Part shown: positions 22,413 through 33,978 of the stretch, piece by piece
Position numbering within the stretch: the stretch's first letter is position 1
Layout of the letters: each line of letters starts with the position of its first letter
DNA from: Coix lacryma-jobi var. lacryma-jobi
Taxonomy: Eukaryota; Streptophyta; Magnoliopsida; Poales; Poaceae
Assembly (NCBI GenBank): GCA_009763385.1
Contig: CM019831.1
Coordinates: 14,844,080 to 14,908,079, forward strand
Length of the DNA stretch: 64,000 bases
Direction of reading: 5' to 3'
Program-made: the position numbers and the translations under genes
Notes under the pieces: generated by a model
What the model was told of the DNA's origin: nothing
The model's input: only the letters and a program-made list of their open reading frames with translations
The model's database searches: none

Positions 22413-22790
22413 CACTACCGGACAGAGGAGCTTTGTCAAGGGCTTCGAGCTTTGCCGAGGGCAAATATCGGGCTCTCGGCAAAGGCTCATTTCCCGAGAG
22501 CCAGCCCTCGGTAAAGTCTGGCTCTCTATAAAGCGAGGTTTACCGAGAGCACAACTCTCGGTAGAGAAAGACTCTCGGCAAAGATTTTGTATGTCGAGGG
22601 CTCGGCTCTTGGTAAACTCAGGCTCTCGGCAAAAACTCGGCTCTGCAAACGGCACACTTACGCCATCATCTTTACCGAGAGCCAGCTCTTAAGCTCTCGG
22701 CAAAGTGTTTTATTTTTTTTTGATTTTTTTTGTCGAGAGTCCTGGCCATAGGAGCTTTAGAAAGCTCTCAGCAAAATACATTTTTTTGGA
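22413..22790 (+). mobile_element. CACTA element end with subterminal repeats
   Basis: 'cactaccggacag' at 22413 follows AAT. It is followed by at least ten copies, in both directions, of a motif like 'ctctcggcaaag'/'ctttgccgag' up to about 22775. Such subterminal arrays bind the CACTA TNPA-type protein. No matching 'TAGTG' end is found, so this is a truncated end. Confidence 0.75.
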
Positions 22791-22971
22791 TTTTTGCTCC
22801 TAATTTTTTCGTGGAGCCTTGCTATAGTACTAGAAGCAATTTTTGCTCCCAATTTTTTTTGCTGTATAGTACACGTTCGTTCTCAGGCCTTTGCCAAAAG
22901 CAAGAAGCATATCGTCGATTCGATCGGCATCATCTCGCGGCCGGAGATGGAAGCTGCTGAGTGCTGACGCG

Positions 22972-23166
22972 ATGGCCGGGGCCTCGCCGGCTACAGACAA
23001 TGGCGGAGGCGGCGTGGCGATGGTGAAGATGGCGGAGATGCCGGTGGAGTTCTTCCGGTGGGTGCTGGCGCAGGACAAGGAGGACTACCGCGTGCCTACG
23101 CTGGAGGACTACACGCCGGAGGAGCTCGCCGAGGCCGAGGACACCATCTGCACCGTCTTGATGGGT
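22972..23166 (+). CDS. Candidate first exon of a host gene (partial)
   Basis: From the ATG at 22972 the frame reads MAGASPATDNGGGGVAMVKM, then 'MPVEFFRWVLAQDKEDY' and 'LEDYTPEELAEAEDTICTVL', GC-rich and gene-like, and reaches a possible splice donor (TTGATGG/GTAACG) near 23166. A short upstream ORF starts at the ATG 22947 and stops after six codons. Downstream, the copia at 23533-29848 would lie in an intron, and a possible later exon is at 29930-29998. No family recognised. The frame runs on to 23298 without the splice, so the exon end is inferred. Confidence 0.35.
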
Positions 23167-23259
23167 AACGCACTAACGCGGCGAGCGCGGGTCTATTGCT
23201 GCGAGTGGCAGCGAGGCTGCAAGATGGGCGGCGAGGTGGCAATGTTGGGCTGTGAGTTG

Positions 23260-23532
23260 GGCGGTACAGTGCTAAAACTGGGAGACTGCTTGATTTAGGG
23301 GAGTAAATGATTAGGGACAAGAATGATGCAAGCTGCCTGGTCTTCAACATCTGCATCCTAACCAATATTGGTGCGTATCAGGATCTGTTTTGCAAATTTT
23401 TCTCCTGTAGATCTGGAATGACATACAAATATAACATTTGCAGCAGAGACTTGAGGAATAGCATGAAGACTGCAAAGTCAAGTTGCAGTTTTGTTGTCTG
23501 CTTTGTCTCGGTTCTTCCTAAGGTACACAGTG
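23260..23532 (+). repeat. Host flank, left copy (273 bp)
   Basis: This segment is repeated at 28561-28833 and looks identical by eye. Both copies directly precede an LTR of the copia element; the left copy is continuous with host sequence on its left. Both end in CAGTG, the target duplication. Confidence 0.93.
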
Positions 23533-24587
23533 TGTTAAAAGAATAGGCAAATTTCAGATTAAAACCAGAATATAAATCATGATAAAATGATGATCTAGAT
23601 ATCTCAGATTGTATTGTTTACTAGCATAGCAAAACATGCATAACATGATCTCATACATGACAACCGGTGTAAACATAGCTCGTACACCAGATAGATTAAA
23701 AAGCAAGAACAAAGGCATAAGACCTGATATAAGCATAGAAATTAGATCACGAACGGCGTACCTTTCTGATGCTGGAGAAGACGGTGGCGGAGTCGGCGCT
23801 GGACGATCCTCAATGAGCGCTGGAGGAAGAGCTCGGAGCAGTTGACGACGAGTACGTCTTGACGCAGCGCCGCCTGACTTGGACGGTAGACGACCCGTTG
23901 TTGAAGACGAGAGCAGTCGCGCGACGAGCGCTTCCCAAAAACCATATTCGCCTTCTTCCGGTGCAGGATCGCAAAGACGAGGGTTCCGGAGACCTGCTCG
24001 CCCGGTCGCTGGTGCACATAAGCGAACGGACTGGAGACAACTAGACGGCAGCGCAAAAGCGATATGAGGCAAACCCTAGCTCGAGAGGTGTTGAGATACG
24101 TTTTGGCGTGGCCGATAGGTTGCTTATATAGCCCTGTTGAACCGACCTCGTGTCGCGATCACGATCTAAATCGGTTTAGGACTCTTGAGTCGTAACTGTT
24201 TAGGACTCTGCAACTTGAAGGCCAAGAAACCAAAAACTAAAACTGCAAAAGGAGACCGCGCTCCCGCAAGGCGAGGAGCCAGATTTCGGCGGACCATTCA
24301 CGCAGGTGCCGTGCACCCGCACAAGTCGCCCCGCCCCGCCCCGCCCGGCCCGGCCCGGCGAGGCGAGGCGAGCGAGCGCGCGCGTGTGGGATTCTCTTTC
24401 TCCTTCTCACACTAGACTTGAGGAAGTGGAGAGGACTTCCATATTTAAGCAAGTCCTCCTCCCCTTCCACTAGCAAGGTGGGACTAAAGAGTTCCACTTT
24501 CCCTCTTTGCTCACACATGAATGGGTCTTTGAGATTTATTATGAATTTCAGAATTTGTTAATGAGCCAAGCCCATATAATTCTAACA
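23533..24587 (-). mobile_element. 3' LTR of copia 23533-29848
   Basis: Ends TGTTAAAAG...TTCTAACA. Paired with 28834-29848. A GC-rich patch of CCCCG/GGCCC repeats near 24330-24370 differs in length between the two LTRs. Confidence 0.92.
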
Positions 24588-24601
24588 ATCCCCCACCAGA
24601 T
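24588..24601 (-). promoter_or_regulatory. Polypurine tract of copia 23533-29848
   Basis: The plus-strand 'atcccccaccagatctc' immediately inside the LTR is, on the coding strand, a purine-rich 'ctggtgggggat', as expected for the priming tract. Confidence 0.7.
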
Positions 24602-25150
24602 CTCAAATTCCCATTTAGAGTTTTTGTCTGTTCCCGCTACTGTTTGATATACTAGTGTTTAGCAGAGACTGTTAAGTTAAACTTCCGCCTATAACCTTAA
24701 GTTACACTTATTCACAACTTGAACAATGGACTATGCCTTGAATTGCAATTTTTGCATGAAGCAAGTTTTACTCAAGGTTAAACTAGTACCTGGCTGCCAA
24801 TAGCCTTTCTCCGTGGGTGGAGCATATACGTCATACTCCATGGTCTCTTCATGAGCTTACTAGAGATCACCCTAATCTCATAGACTGCGACGTTTAACAG
24901 TCATGACTCATATAGGTATGTTCTTTCAAGAATACTCTATAGGACAGCATCTTTGCTTTTAAAAGCCAATAGAACATATTAAGGCCTTTGCTAACCTTCC
25001 ATACAGTGCCTCATAGCAATGAGAGTATTGCATCTTTCACATAGAGAGGGTTTAGAGGTTACTCTCCTCAGTTTACCAATAGCTTGTTCTTCCCAGATCC
25101 TTAGTCACGGGATCTCCGATCAAAAAGGTTGGGTTGCTACTACTGTAAAC

Positions 25151-28100
25151 TCATATGGGTCTCATACCCATATCCCTTGATGCGATTTCTATCACATTCC
25201 GTGATAACCCTTTTGTAAAGTGATCTGCCAGGTTTTTGTCTGTTTGCACATAAGTCACAGCTATTACTCCGGAGTTTCTCAACTTCCTGACAGACTTCAA
25301 ACGTCTTTTAACGTGTCTTGTTGACTTCGCATTATCCTTAGCACTATTCACTTTAGTGATCACTGTTTGATTATCACAGTTCATAAGAATAGCCGGTATT
25401 GGTTTTTCAACCACCGGTAAGTCAGACAAGAGCTCACGCAGCCACTCTGCCTCTGCAGAAGCTGTATCCAAAGCAGCAAGTTCTGCTTCCATGGTTGATT
25501 TAGTCAATATAGTCTGTTTACAAGACCTTCATGACACTGCACCACCTCCAAGGGTAAAAACATACCCACTAGTGGCGTAGATCTGATCAATATCAGAAAT
25601 CCAGTTTGCATCACTATATCCCTCTAGCACAGCTGGGTGCATAGAATAGTGAATTCCAAAACTCATTGTACCTTTGAGATAACGCAAAACTCTTTCAAGT
25701 GCATGCCAATGATTATCACCCGGGTTGGACATGTACCTACTCAACTTGCTCACAGCAAATGAGATATCTGGTCTAGTTGCGCTCGCTAGATACATGAGTG
25801 AACCAATAATCTGAGAGTATCTCAGTTGGTCTCTAGCAATCTTTCTGTTCTTTCTCAAAGTCACACTAGGATCATAAGGTGTTGGAGAATGTTTACTATC
25901 CATAAAGCCAAAGCGACTCAAAACCTTCTCAACATAGTGAGATTGCAATAAAGTAATCCCACTCTCATCATTAATCAGCTTAATGTTCAAAATAACATTA
26001 GCTTCACCCAGTTCTTTCATATCAAAACTCTTTGATAGGAAAGACTTGACCTCATTAATAACATCAATATTTGTTCCAAAAATAAGAATATCATCAACAT
26101 ATAAACATAATATAACAGATTGACCCCCACCATGTCGATAATACACACACCTATCAGCTTCATTAACAGCAAAATCTGCACTAATTAAAGTAGTGTCAAA
26201 CTTCTCATGCCATTGTTTAGGTGCTTGTTTCAAGCCATACAAAGATTTCAATAACTTACACACTTTTTGCTCTTCACCTTTTACTACAAACCCATCAGGC
26301 TGATCCATATAGATCTCCTCATCCAACTCTCCATTAAGAAAAGTTGTCTTCACATCCATTTGATGAATGAGAAAACCATATGAGGCAGCCAAGGAAAGTA
26401 ACACTCGAATAGTGGTTAATCTAGCAACAGGTGAATAAGTATCAAAGAAATCCTCGCCTTCTTTTTGAGTATAACCCTTAGCCACAAGTCGAGCCTTGTA
26501 CTTGTCAATAGTACCATTAGGACTAAGCTTCTTCTTGAACACCCACTTACAGCCCACAGGTTTGCAACCAAAAGGCAACTCAGATAACTCCCAAGTACCA
26601 TTAGAAAGAATCGAGTCCATCTCACTACGAACAGCTTCTTTCCAATCATCTGCATCTAGAGATGCATATGCTTCTGTAATAGAAGTAGGAGTATCATCCA
26701 CAAGGTACACAATGAAATCATCACCAAAGGATTTTGCAATCCTTCGTCTCTTGTTCCTCACAGGAATTTCATTGTCATCCTCCTCAAGGACTTCATTAAG
26801 TGGTTGTTCAAATGACTTAAACGGAGACTCAATAGGTGTAGTAAAATCAGGAGTTAATTCAGAGGAAAACTTAGCATTGCTACGCATATCTTTCATAGGA
26901 AAAATGTTCTCAAAGAATGTAGCATCACGAGATTCAAAGATCGTATCCACATGCATATCAGGTACTTCAGATTTTATTACTAAAAATCTATAGGCAATGC
27001 TATGATGTGCATATCCTAGAAAGATGCAATCCACGGTCTTTGGTCCAAGCTTACGCTTCTTAGAAATTGGAACATTGACTTTCGCCAAACATCCCCACGT
27101 GCGTAAGTATGTAAGTGATGGTTTCCTTCCAACCCAATACTCGTATGGAGTTGTCTCTTTATTTCTGTTTGGAACTCTATTCAGGACATGACTCGCAGTC
27201 AATCCATGCCTTAGAAAGACCAGCAGTATCTAACATGGCGTTCACCAAGTCAGTCAATGTGCGGTTTTTCCTCTCGGCAATCCCGTTTGATTCAGGAGAA
27301 TAGGGAGCTGTCCTCTCATGAATAATACCATGTTTCGTACAGAAATCATCAAAAAGCATAGGAAAATATTCACCACCACGATCTGACCTTAGACGTTTAA
27401 TCTTTCTCTCTAGTTGATTCTTAACTTCAGCCTTATAGATTTTAAAGTAGTCTAGCGTTTCATCTTTAGTTTTAAGCAAGTAAACATAACAATATCTAGT
27501 TGCATCATCAATTAAAGTCATGAAATATCTCTTTCCACCTTTTGTCAACACACCATTCATCTCACAAAGATCAGAATGTATGAGTTCTAGAGGTGCCAAG
27601 TTTCTCTCCTCCGCTGCCTTGTGAGGCTTGCGAGGTTGCTTTGATTGCACACAACTATGGCACTTAGAACCTTTGGCAATAGTGAAATCTGGAATGAAAC
27701 TCAGGCTAGACAAACGTGACATTAAACCAAAGTTCACATGACATAAACGAGAATGCCAAATATTAGAACTATCATTAATTGTGCCACAAATATGATTTAC
27801 TGACTTATTACAAAAATCTGCCAAAGATAGGCGGAACAAGCCTCCGCAATCATAGCCTTTACCAATAAATTGTCCATGCTTAGACATAACTACTTTATTG
27901 GACTCTAAAACTACTTTAAAACCATCTCTCAAAAGAAGAGATACGCTAACAAGGTTCTTGCGTATAGTAGGGACATGCTGCACGTTCTTCAGTTGCACGA
28001 TCTTCCCCGAAGTAAACTTCAGATCTACCGTGCCAACACCACGAACAGAAGCATGTGATCCATTCCCCATTAGGACGGAGGAACCTTGGAGCCCCCGATA

Positions 28101-28560
28101 AGAAGAAAACAGAGAGATATCAGCACACACGTGAATATTAGCACCTGTATCAACCCACCAATTTGGTGATTGAAATACTGATAGTACAGTAGGAAAATTA
28201 CCATACCCGTCATCCGCATCGCTAGTAGTCACAAGGTTGACATTCTTCTTTTTCCCTTTGCGGTCCGCTCGCTCCGGACACTCTTTGGAAAAATGCCCAA
28301 ACTCTCCACAAGTGAAGCACGGCAACTCTGCTTTATTCTTCTTCTTCTTCTTAAATCTTCTTAAATGTAGTAGTAGTTTTGACATTGAAAGACTTAGGCT
28401 TTCCTTTGTACTTGCCATGGTTTTTCTGGACGAAGTGGGCGCTAGCTCTTTCCTCGTTCCCCTTCTCAGTGTTATCTTTAGCCCGAGCCTTCTCTTCAAC
28501 ATCAAGAGATGCTATCAGGTTTTCAACTGATATTTTCTGTCTCTTGTGTTTAAGGCTTGT
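25151..28560 (-). pseudogene. Copia gag(end)-pol, four defects
   Basis: Reading leftwards from 28560: gag C-terminal part (SVENLIASLDVEEKARAKDN) in one frame, then a frameshift in an AAG/A-rich run near 28365; the knuckle CFTCGEFGHFSKEC; protease 'WWVDTGANIHV'; integrase from 'WHSRLCHVNFG' with 'LIHSDLC', 'RSDRGGEYF' and 'SPESNGIAERKN' (D-D-E kept); then at about 27190 a small out-of-frame deletion. After that come RT with 'QMDVKTTFLNG' and 'CLYVDDILIFGTN' (YVDD intact) and RNase H 'GYSDANWISD'. A TGA at 25529-25531 replaces the Trp expected in 'AVSWRS', and the frame continues to 25151. The N-terminal gag is missing. Recently dead: domains are otherwise well kept. Confidence 0.9.
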
Positions 28561-28833
28561 GGCGGTACAGTGCTAAAACTGGGAGACTGCTTGATTTAGG
28601 GGAGTAAATGATTAGGGACAAGAATGATGCAAGCTGCCTGGTCTTCAACATCTGCATCCTAACCAATATTGGTGCGTATCAGGATCTGTTTTGCAAATTT
28701 TTCTCCTGTAGATCTGGAATGACATACAAATATAACATTTGCAGCAGAGACTTGAGGAATAGCATGAAGACTGCAAAGTCAAGTTGCAGTTTTGTTGTCT
28801 GCTTTGTCTCGGTTCTTCCTAAGGTACACAGTG
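28561..28833 (+). repeat. Host flank, right copy (273 bp)
   Basis: Copy of 23260-23532 lying inside the copia element between truncated gag and the right LTR. The join at 28560/28561 shows only about two bases of shared sequence (left context 'gagttg', right context 'gcttgt'). Confidence 0.93.
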
Positions 28834-29848
28834 TGTTAAAAGAATAGGCAAATTCCAGATTAAAATCAGAATATAAATCATGATAAAATGATGATCTAGA
28901 TATCTCAGATTGTATTGTTTACTAGCATAGCAAAACATGCATAACATGATCTCATACATGACAACCGGTGTAAACATAGCTCGTACACCAGATAGATTAA
29001 AAAGCAAGAACAAAGGCATAAGACCTGATATAAGCATAGAAATTAGATCACAAACGGCGTACCTTCTAATGCTGGAGAAGACGGTGGCGGAGTCGGCGCT
29101 GGACGATCCTCGATGAGCGCTGGAGGAAGAGCTCAGAGCAGTTGACGACGAGTACGTCTTGACGCAGCGCCGCCTGACTTGGACGGTAGACGACCCGTTG
29201 TTGAAGACGAGAGCAGTCGCGCGACGAGCGCTTCCCAAAAACCTTATTCGCCTTCTCTCGGTGCAGGATCGCAAAGACGAGGGTTCCGGAGACCTGCTCG
29301 CCCGGTCGCTGGTGCACGCAAGCGAACGGACTGGAGACGACTAGACGGCAGCGCAAAAGCGATTTGAGGCAAACCCTAGCTCGAGAGGTGTTGAGATATG
29401 TTTTGGCGTGGCCGATAGGTTGCTTATATAGCCCTGTTGAACCGACCTCGTGTCGCGATCACGATCTAAATCGGTTTAGAACTCTGCAACTTGAAGGCCA
29501 AGAAACCAAAAACTAAAACTGCAAAAGAAGACCGCGCTCCCGCAAGGCGAGGAGCCGGATTTCGGCGGACCATTCACGCAGGTGCCGCGCACCCGCGCAA
29601 GTCGCCCGGCCCGGCCCGGCCCGACGAGGCGAGCGAGCGCGCGCGTGTGGGATTCTCTTTCTCCTTCTCACACTAGACTTGAGGAAGTGGAGAGGACTTC
29701 CATATTTAACCAAGTCCTCCTCCCCTTCCACTAGCAAGGTGGGACTAAAGAGTTCCACTTCCCCTCTTTGCTCACACATGAATGGGTCTTTGAGATTTAT
29801 TATGAATTTCAGAATTTGTTAATGGGTCAAGCCCATATAATTCTAACA
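28834..29848 (-). mobile_element. 5' LTR of copia 23533-29848
   Basis: Paired with 23533-24587. Followed by CAGTG (29849-29853). It is not followed, on its coding side, by a tRNA-complementary primer site, because host flank sequence stands there. Confidence 0.92.
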
Positions 29849-29929
29849 CAGTGGCAAAGCTATGAACTCGTACAACAACAATTATGCATGTTTTCCTAAG
29901 GTCCCGCTAAAGCTCGGTCTCTCTTGCAG

Positions 29930-29998
29930 GAGCTTAATGGCAGTCAATCACAGGTATAGCAGCCGGGGTCCAACGGCTCGAGCAATGCCAGGAACAAG
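29930..29998 (+). other. Possible host exon (69 bp)
   Basis: A good acceptor (tctctcttgcag) precedes 29930 and a donor (aacaag/gtatga) follows 29998. One frame is open across it (SLMAVNHRYSSRGPTARAMPG). It could be a later exon of the gene starting at 22972. Supported by splice signals only. Confidence 0.25.
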
Positions 29999-29999
29999 G

Positions 30000-30970
30000 T
30001 ATGATCACACACAGGGAAAGGAAAAACACAACCATTTTCTTAGGCAATTTAAGTATCATTATTAGGCAATAATGTGCTTCTAAATAGACAATTTAGCCTT
30101 TTTGTTATAGTTTGGCAAGCAGGCTGCACTTAGAACAGATTGAACCTTAATGTTTTAGTTTGTTAAATAATTATATGAGTGAGCTTGCTAATGCTTATCC
30201 TGCAACATTAAGAAAAATCTTATGTTGTATAGGTGCTGAAAATGCTCTTTGCGCTCTAAAATGTGTCCATAGCAATCCACTTTAAACATTGCCTCTATTT
30301 TTGACACAAAACTAGTTTTTGGACATCATCACCTTGACTCTATTTGATTTGTCTTTTGCAAGTAAATTGGGGAGGGGGGTGGTGGGCTGTGGGATCCAAA
30401 TGAACACAGACACCATATTTCAGATTGCATGTTCAGTTCACTTATTCACCTAAATTTGCCTAAGAAAATGTAATCCACTAGAATATTACCATATTTGTTT
30501 CATGTGAGTTTATGATTTCTAAGCATACATGGAAATAATAGATTGTCCAGTTCATACTTTGATAATACATAAAGTTAGTTATATATTTTTGCCTTTTGTT
30601 TGATGGACTCTACCACTACCACCGCTACTACCTTGTACCAAATTATCAACTGATTTATGTCATCTATAGTAACTAAAAGTAGCTGCTAGGCTATAGCTCT
30701 AGGTTGCTGCTAGCTGCTGCAATTTCTGCACACATGATGCGCAGAATAGGCATACCAATTGCAGTTCTGCCTATCTAAGTAGACATTTTTTTTGTTCTCA
30801 GCTTGATCTATATTTTTGCACATTATACAAACAAGTGCAATGCATAAAAAAAGGAAAGCATAGCTCTGTATTTTAACTAGTAATCCGGAGGGGGTTTGTG
30901 AGTTGCAAATGAACGTAAACATTATAGTTGCTTTTTCAGTATACATAAACTCCTTACACATATGAACTAA
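30000..30970. other. Host intron or intergenic sequence
   Basis: AT-rich, no coding frame, no recognisable TE end. Style (poly-T stretches, low complexity) fits an intron or intergenic DNA. Confidence 0.4.
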
Positions 30971-30977
30971 ATTACTT

Positions 30978-31852
30978 ATCCAAAAGAACTGAATTGCTTA
31001 TCATTTAGGATCATATATGCTTATCAAGTGATGGAAAATAACTGAATTGCTTATAAGATGATGAAAAATAACTGAATTGCTACTAGTAACAGATCTAGTT
31101 GGGTGTAATTCTAGTTGTCTGAGAAAAGGCTGATAGTATTCTTGTATGTTCATATGTACCTGCTACTTTGGATGAATCGACCTGCCCTTGTTTTTGGTTA
31201 ATTCTGCCCGAGCGCCCGATGGTGATGTGCGGTGTCTTGGACACACCTCTATTTTGCGTTTTGAAACAGAAGAATAAAAGAAGATGGAATGAAACTTCCA
31301 GGCGGGGTGCGCGAGCTTTTCTCTGGTGGACCTTGCTAGTAAGCGCGCGGAAGAACATTACTCATTAACATATTCAAGATACGATCATATCTGTTTATCA
31401 ATTAGTATCAATTTTAATTATCCAATAGAAATTGCAGCACTATTTAATTGCTTATACAACATAATTGAATTGCTTATGTAAAAGAATTGAATTGCTTATT
31501 ATTTAGGATTAGATCTGCTTATGCAGTAGAAACTACAATATTATCTGCTTATTTAGGTGATGCAAAAGAACTGAATTGCTTTATAGTAATAAATCTGGTT
31601 GGTTCTTTTTGTGACCGTTGTATAATTCTAGTGTCGAAGAAGCTCTTTATCTACAAATGATTGTATCAACTCTGCATATTTTACATGTACCTGCTGTTTT
31701 GGATGAATTTAATCTGGCTTGTTTGGATGAATCGGTCGACCGCTGGATGGGACGTCCTAAACACCTCTGTTTTGGATGTTGAAACGAAAAAGCAAAATAA
31801 GGAAGAAGAAAGGTTCAGGTGGGTGCGAGGCTGTCTCTAGTGGGTCCAGGAA
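30978..31852. repeat. Diverged tandem duplication, two copies
   Basis: Copy 1 about 30978-31352 and copy 2 about 31469-31852 share, in order: several 'aactgaattgctta' motifs, 'agtaacagatctagttgg'/'agtaataaatctggttgg', 'gtacctgct', 'tttggatgaat', 'acacctctattttg'/'acacctctgttttgg', and a final 'caggtgggtgcg'-like block. Divergence is considerable, so the event is old. No coding role is visible. Confidence 0.7.
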
Positions 31853-31992
31853 GTTGTGTCCAGGTAGCGGGCTGGCCGTTCGTACCGCTTGGAGCACGCG
31901 TACACGACCGCCACCTTCCCTAATGCTAAAAATAGAAAGTGTAGCTTTTTATTTTCAGAATTGGAGTGTGCGTGCAACTAGCTTAATGCATG

Positions 31993-33538
31993 TGAAAGGA
32001 TCAAGATGCCCAAGAGGGGGGGTGAATTGGGCTTTTCTAAAACTTCTTGCAAGAATAAAACCTATCAAGCCCCAATGAACCCCCTAGTGCCTAGAAGTGT
32101 GTTTCCTTTTATTCTACCGCACAAAAGACCAAGTCTATGTCACTCCTACTCTAGCAAAGCAATTCAATAGTGAATGAACAACAAGTAAAAATGCGGAATT
32201 GAATTGCTTGAAAGTAAATGCGTAAGTAAAGGAGTAGAGATGATACGACGATCTTTTTGCCGAGGTATCGAGGTGTCGGCACACCCCCTAGTCCTCGTTG
32301 GAGCACCCGCGCAAGGGTATCGCTCCCCCTTGATCCGCACAAGGATCAAGTGCTCACTACGAGCTGATTCTTCGCCACTCTGGCCCGATGAATCGCTCGC
32401 TACCGGTCACAAGCTTGCTTGTGTCATCCACAATGCCACCGGATGCTCTCCAAGCTTCACGATCGCCACCAAGCCGGTGATGCCGATCACCAAGAGTAAC
32501 AAGCTAGAACTCTCACTTGACCAACACAAGGCCAAAGAGATGGATGGATGCACACTTGCTACTCAATTCTCACTAGGAGGTGTCTAATTCTCACAATTAG
32601 CAAATCACTCAACCTCACTAGGGCTCTTGCACTACCTCACACTCACAATGTGTCTCTCAGCAGATGGAAGTGGCAAGAACACTCAAATAGATGGAGGGAA
32701 GGAGTATAAATACTCCCCCAACCGACCATCCAAAAACGGCACAAGACAGGGTTTCTGCGGGGGCATTGAACGCTCCGATGCCTGGCATCAGACGCGCCGA
32801 TGACCTCGACCAACGGTCGACTGTACCCTCTTGTCAGACTTGTTAAAGGGACATTGGACGCTGGGCAGCGTCCGATGCCACCACATCGATGTGGTTTTAC
32901 CCTCTCTGGAACCTCTCTGGATGGCCATCGGACGCTGGCCCTCAGCGTCCGATGCAACCTCTAGTTCACGCGCACATGAACAGTGGCATGGGCGCGTCCG
33001 ATGTGAACACATCAGCGCGTCCGATGCCACGCACCAGAGTAAACCCTAGTCGGGGTGAGCATCAGACGCATCCGATGCCCACCTAGCCAGCGTCTGATGC
33101 CCTTTACAAGGGCAGACTCAACTCGGATCGCGACGCGGCCTAAATGACTTTTGATCCACTTGACTTAAGGCATCTCTCTGAGCTTCCTAGGGCTATGAAA
33201 TAACAAGTGTGCACCACACCTACCTCAATAGACTCATCTAGGTCAAGCTACTGATTCACGCTCCCCTTTATAGTATGGCCAAAGGAAAAACAAAGACCTA
33301 AAACTACCTAATTGTCCTCCAACACCATATGACACTTAGCCTAGTCTACCACCGTCTTCGTCGTCCGTCCTTTGAAAACCAAAACGATATCCATCTCCAG
33401 GGGACATGAACTCCATATGCCCGTATCGTCACCATTACCGTGACCTAACTCAATCCTGTTTCTGCAAAACACACGTGAGTCACAGTAATCTTGTGTTTCA
33501 TCCAATCACCGAAACCACTAGGGGCCAAGATGTGTTCA
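31993..33538 (-). mobile_element. 3' LTR of SIRE element
   Basis: TG at 31993, CA at 33538, 1546 bp. Contains a TATA-like stretch (minus-strand 'gagtatttatactcc', near 32700-32716) and an array of GACGC/GCGTC inverted motifs from about 32768 to 33110. Shorter than its partner through indels, e.g. near 32475 and within the motif array near 32885 and 32945. Confidence 0.95.
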
Positions 33539-33540
33539 AT

Positions 33541-33553
33541 CTCCCCCTTTTTG
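33541..33553 (-). promoter_or_regulatory. Polypurine tract of SIRE element
   Basis: The plus-strand 'ctccccctttttgg' next to the 3' LTR reads 'ccaaaaagggggag' on the coding strand, the standard priming tract position. Confidence 0.85.
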
Positions 33554-33978
33554 GTGATTGATGACAACACGAGATCGAGTATAGAGAGAAGAGGTTTTTA
33601 AATCATGACATGTATGAACTTGCAATGAATAAGAGAAAATGGTTAGGGGCAAGCTCATACATATTATGCCATCATCCTGCACTCAACAAGTTAGAGTGAA
33701 TAACAAGTGCAAGAGTAAAAGAGCTCATATATATAACCAAGTGAGAATTAAGCGCAAGTAATGAGCGAAACAAAATGACATGTCATATATGATAACATAG
33801 TGAGCACAAACATGTCACACGGTCCATAGCACAAGTATATCACAAACAAAGTGCCAAAAGATGCAATAAGTAAAAAGCGTATGAGAATGTAACACAACAT
33901 AAGAAGTCAAATCCTTCTCACATCGCTCCCCCTATTGCTATACTCATCCACTCTCCCCCTTTGGCATCAAGCGCCAAA

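Larger units (their letters stand above)
23533..29848 (-). mobile_element. Ty1/copia retrotransposon, rearranged
   Basis: LTRs of 1055 bp (23533-24587) and 1015 bp (28834-29848) share the ends TGTTA...TAACA. CAGTG flanks the element at 23528-23532 and 29849-29853. The genes lie on the minus strand. The internal part keeps the end of gag, protease, integrase, RT and RNase H, but the primer binding site and gag N-terminus are missing; at 28560/28561 the gag end is joined to a copy of the host flank that precedes the left LTR. The LTRs differ by several indels, for example the left one has an extra segment near 24175-24205. Confidence 0.92.

Noticed and set aside
23859..24518. Paired frames on both strands, also at 29159-29779
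   Set aside because: They are LTR sequence of the copia 23533-29848 and recur in both LTRs.
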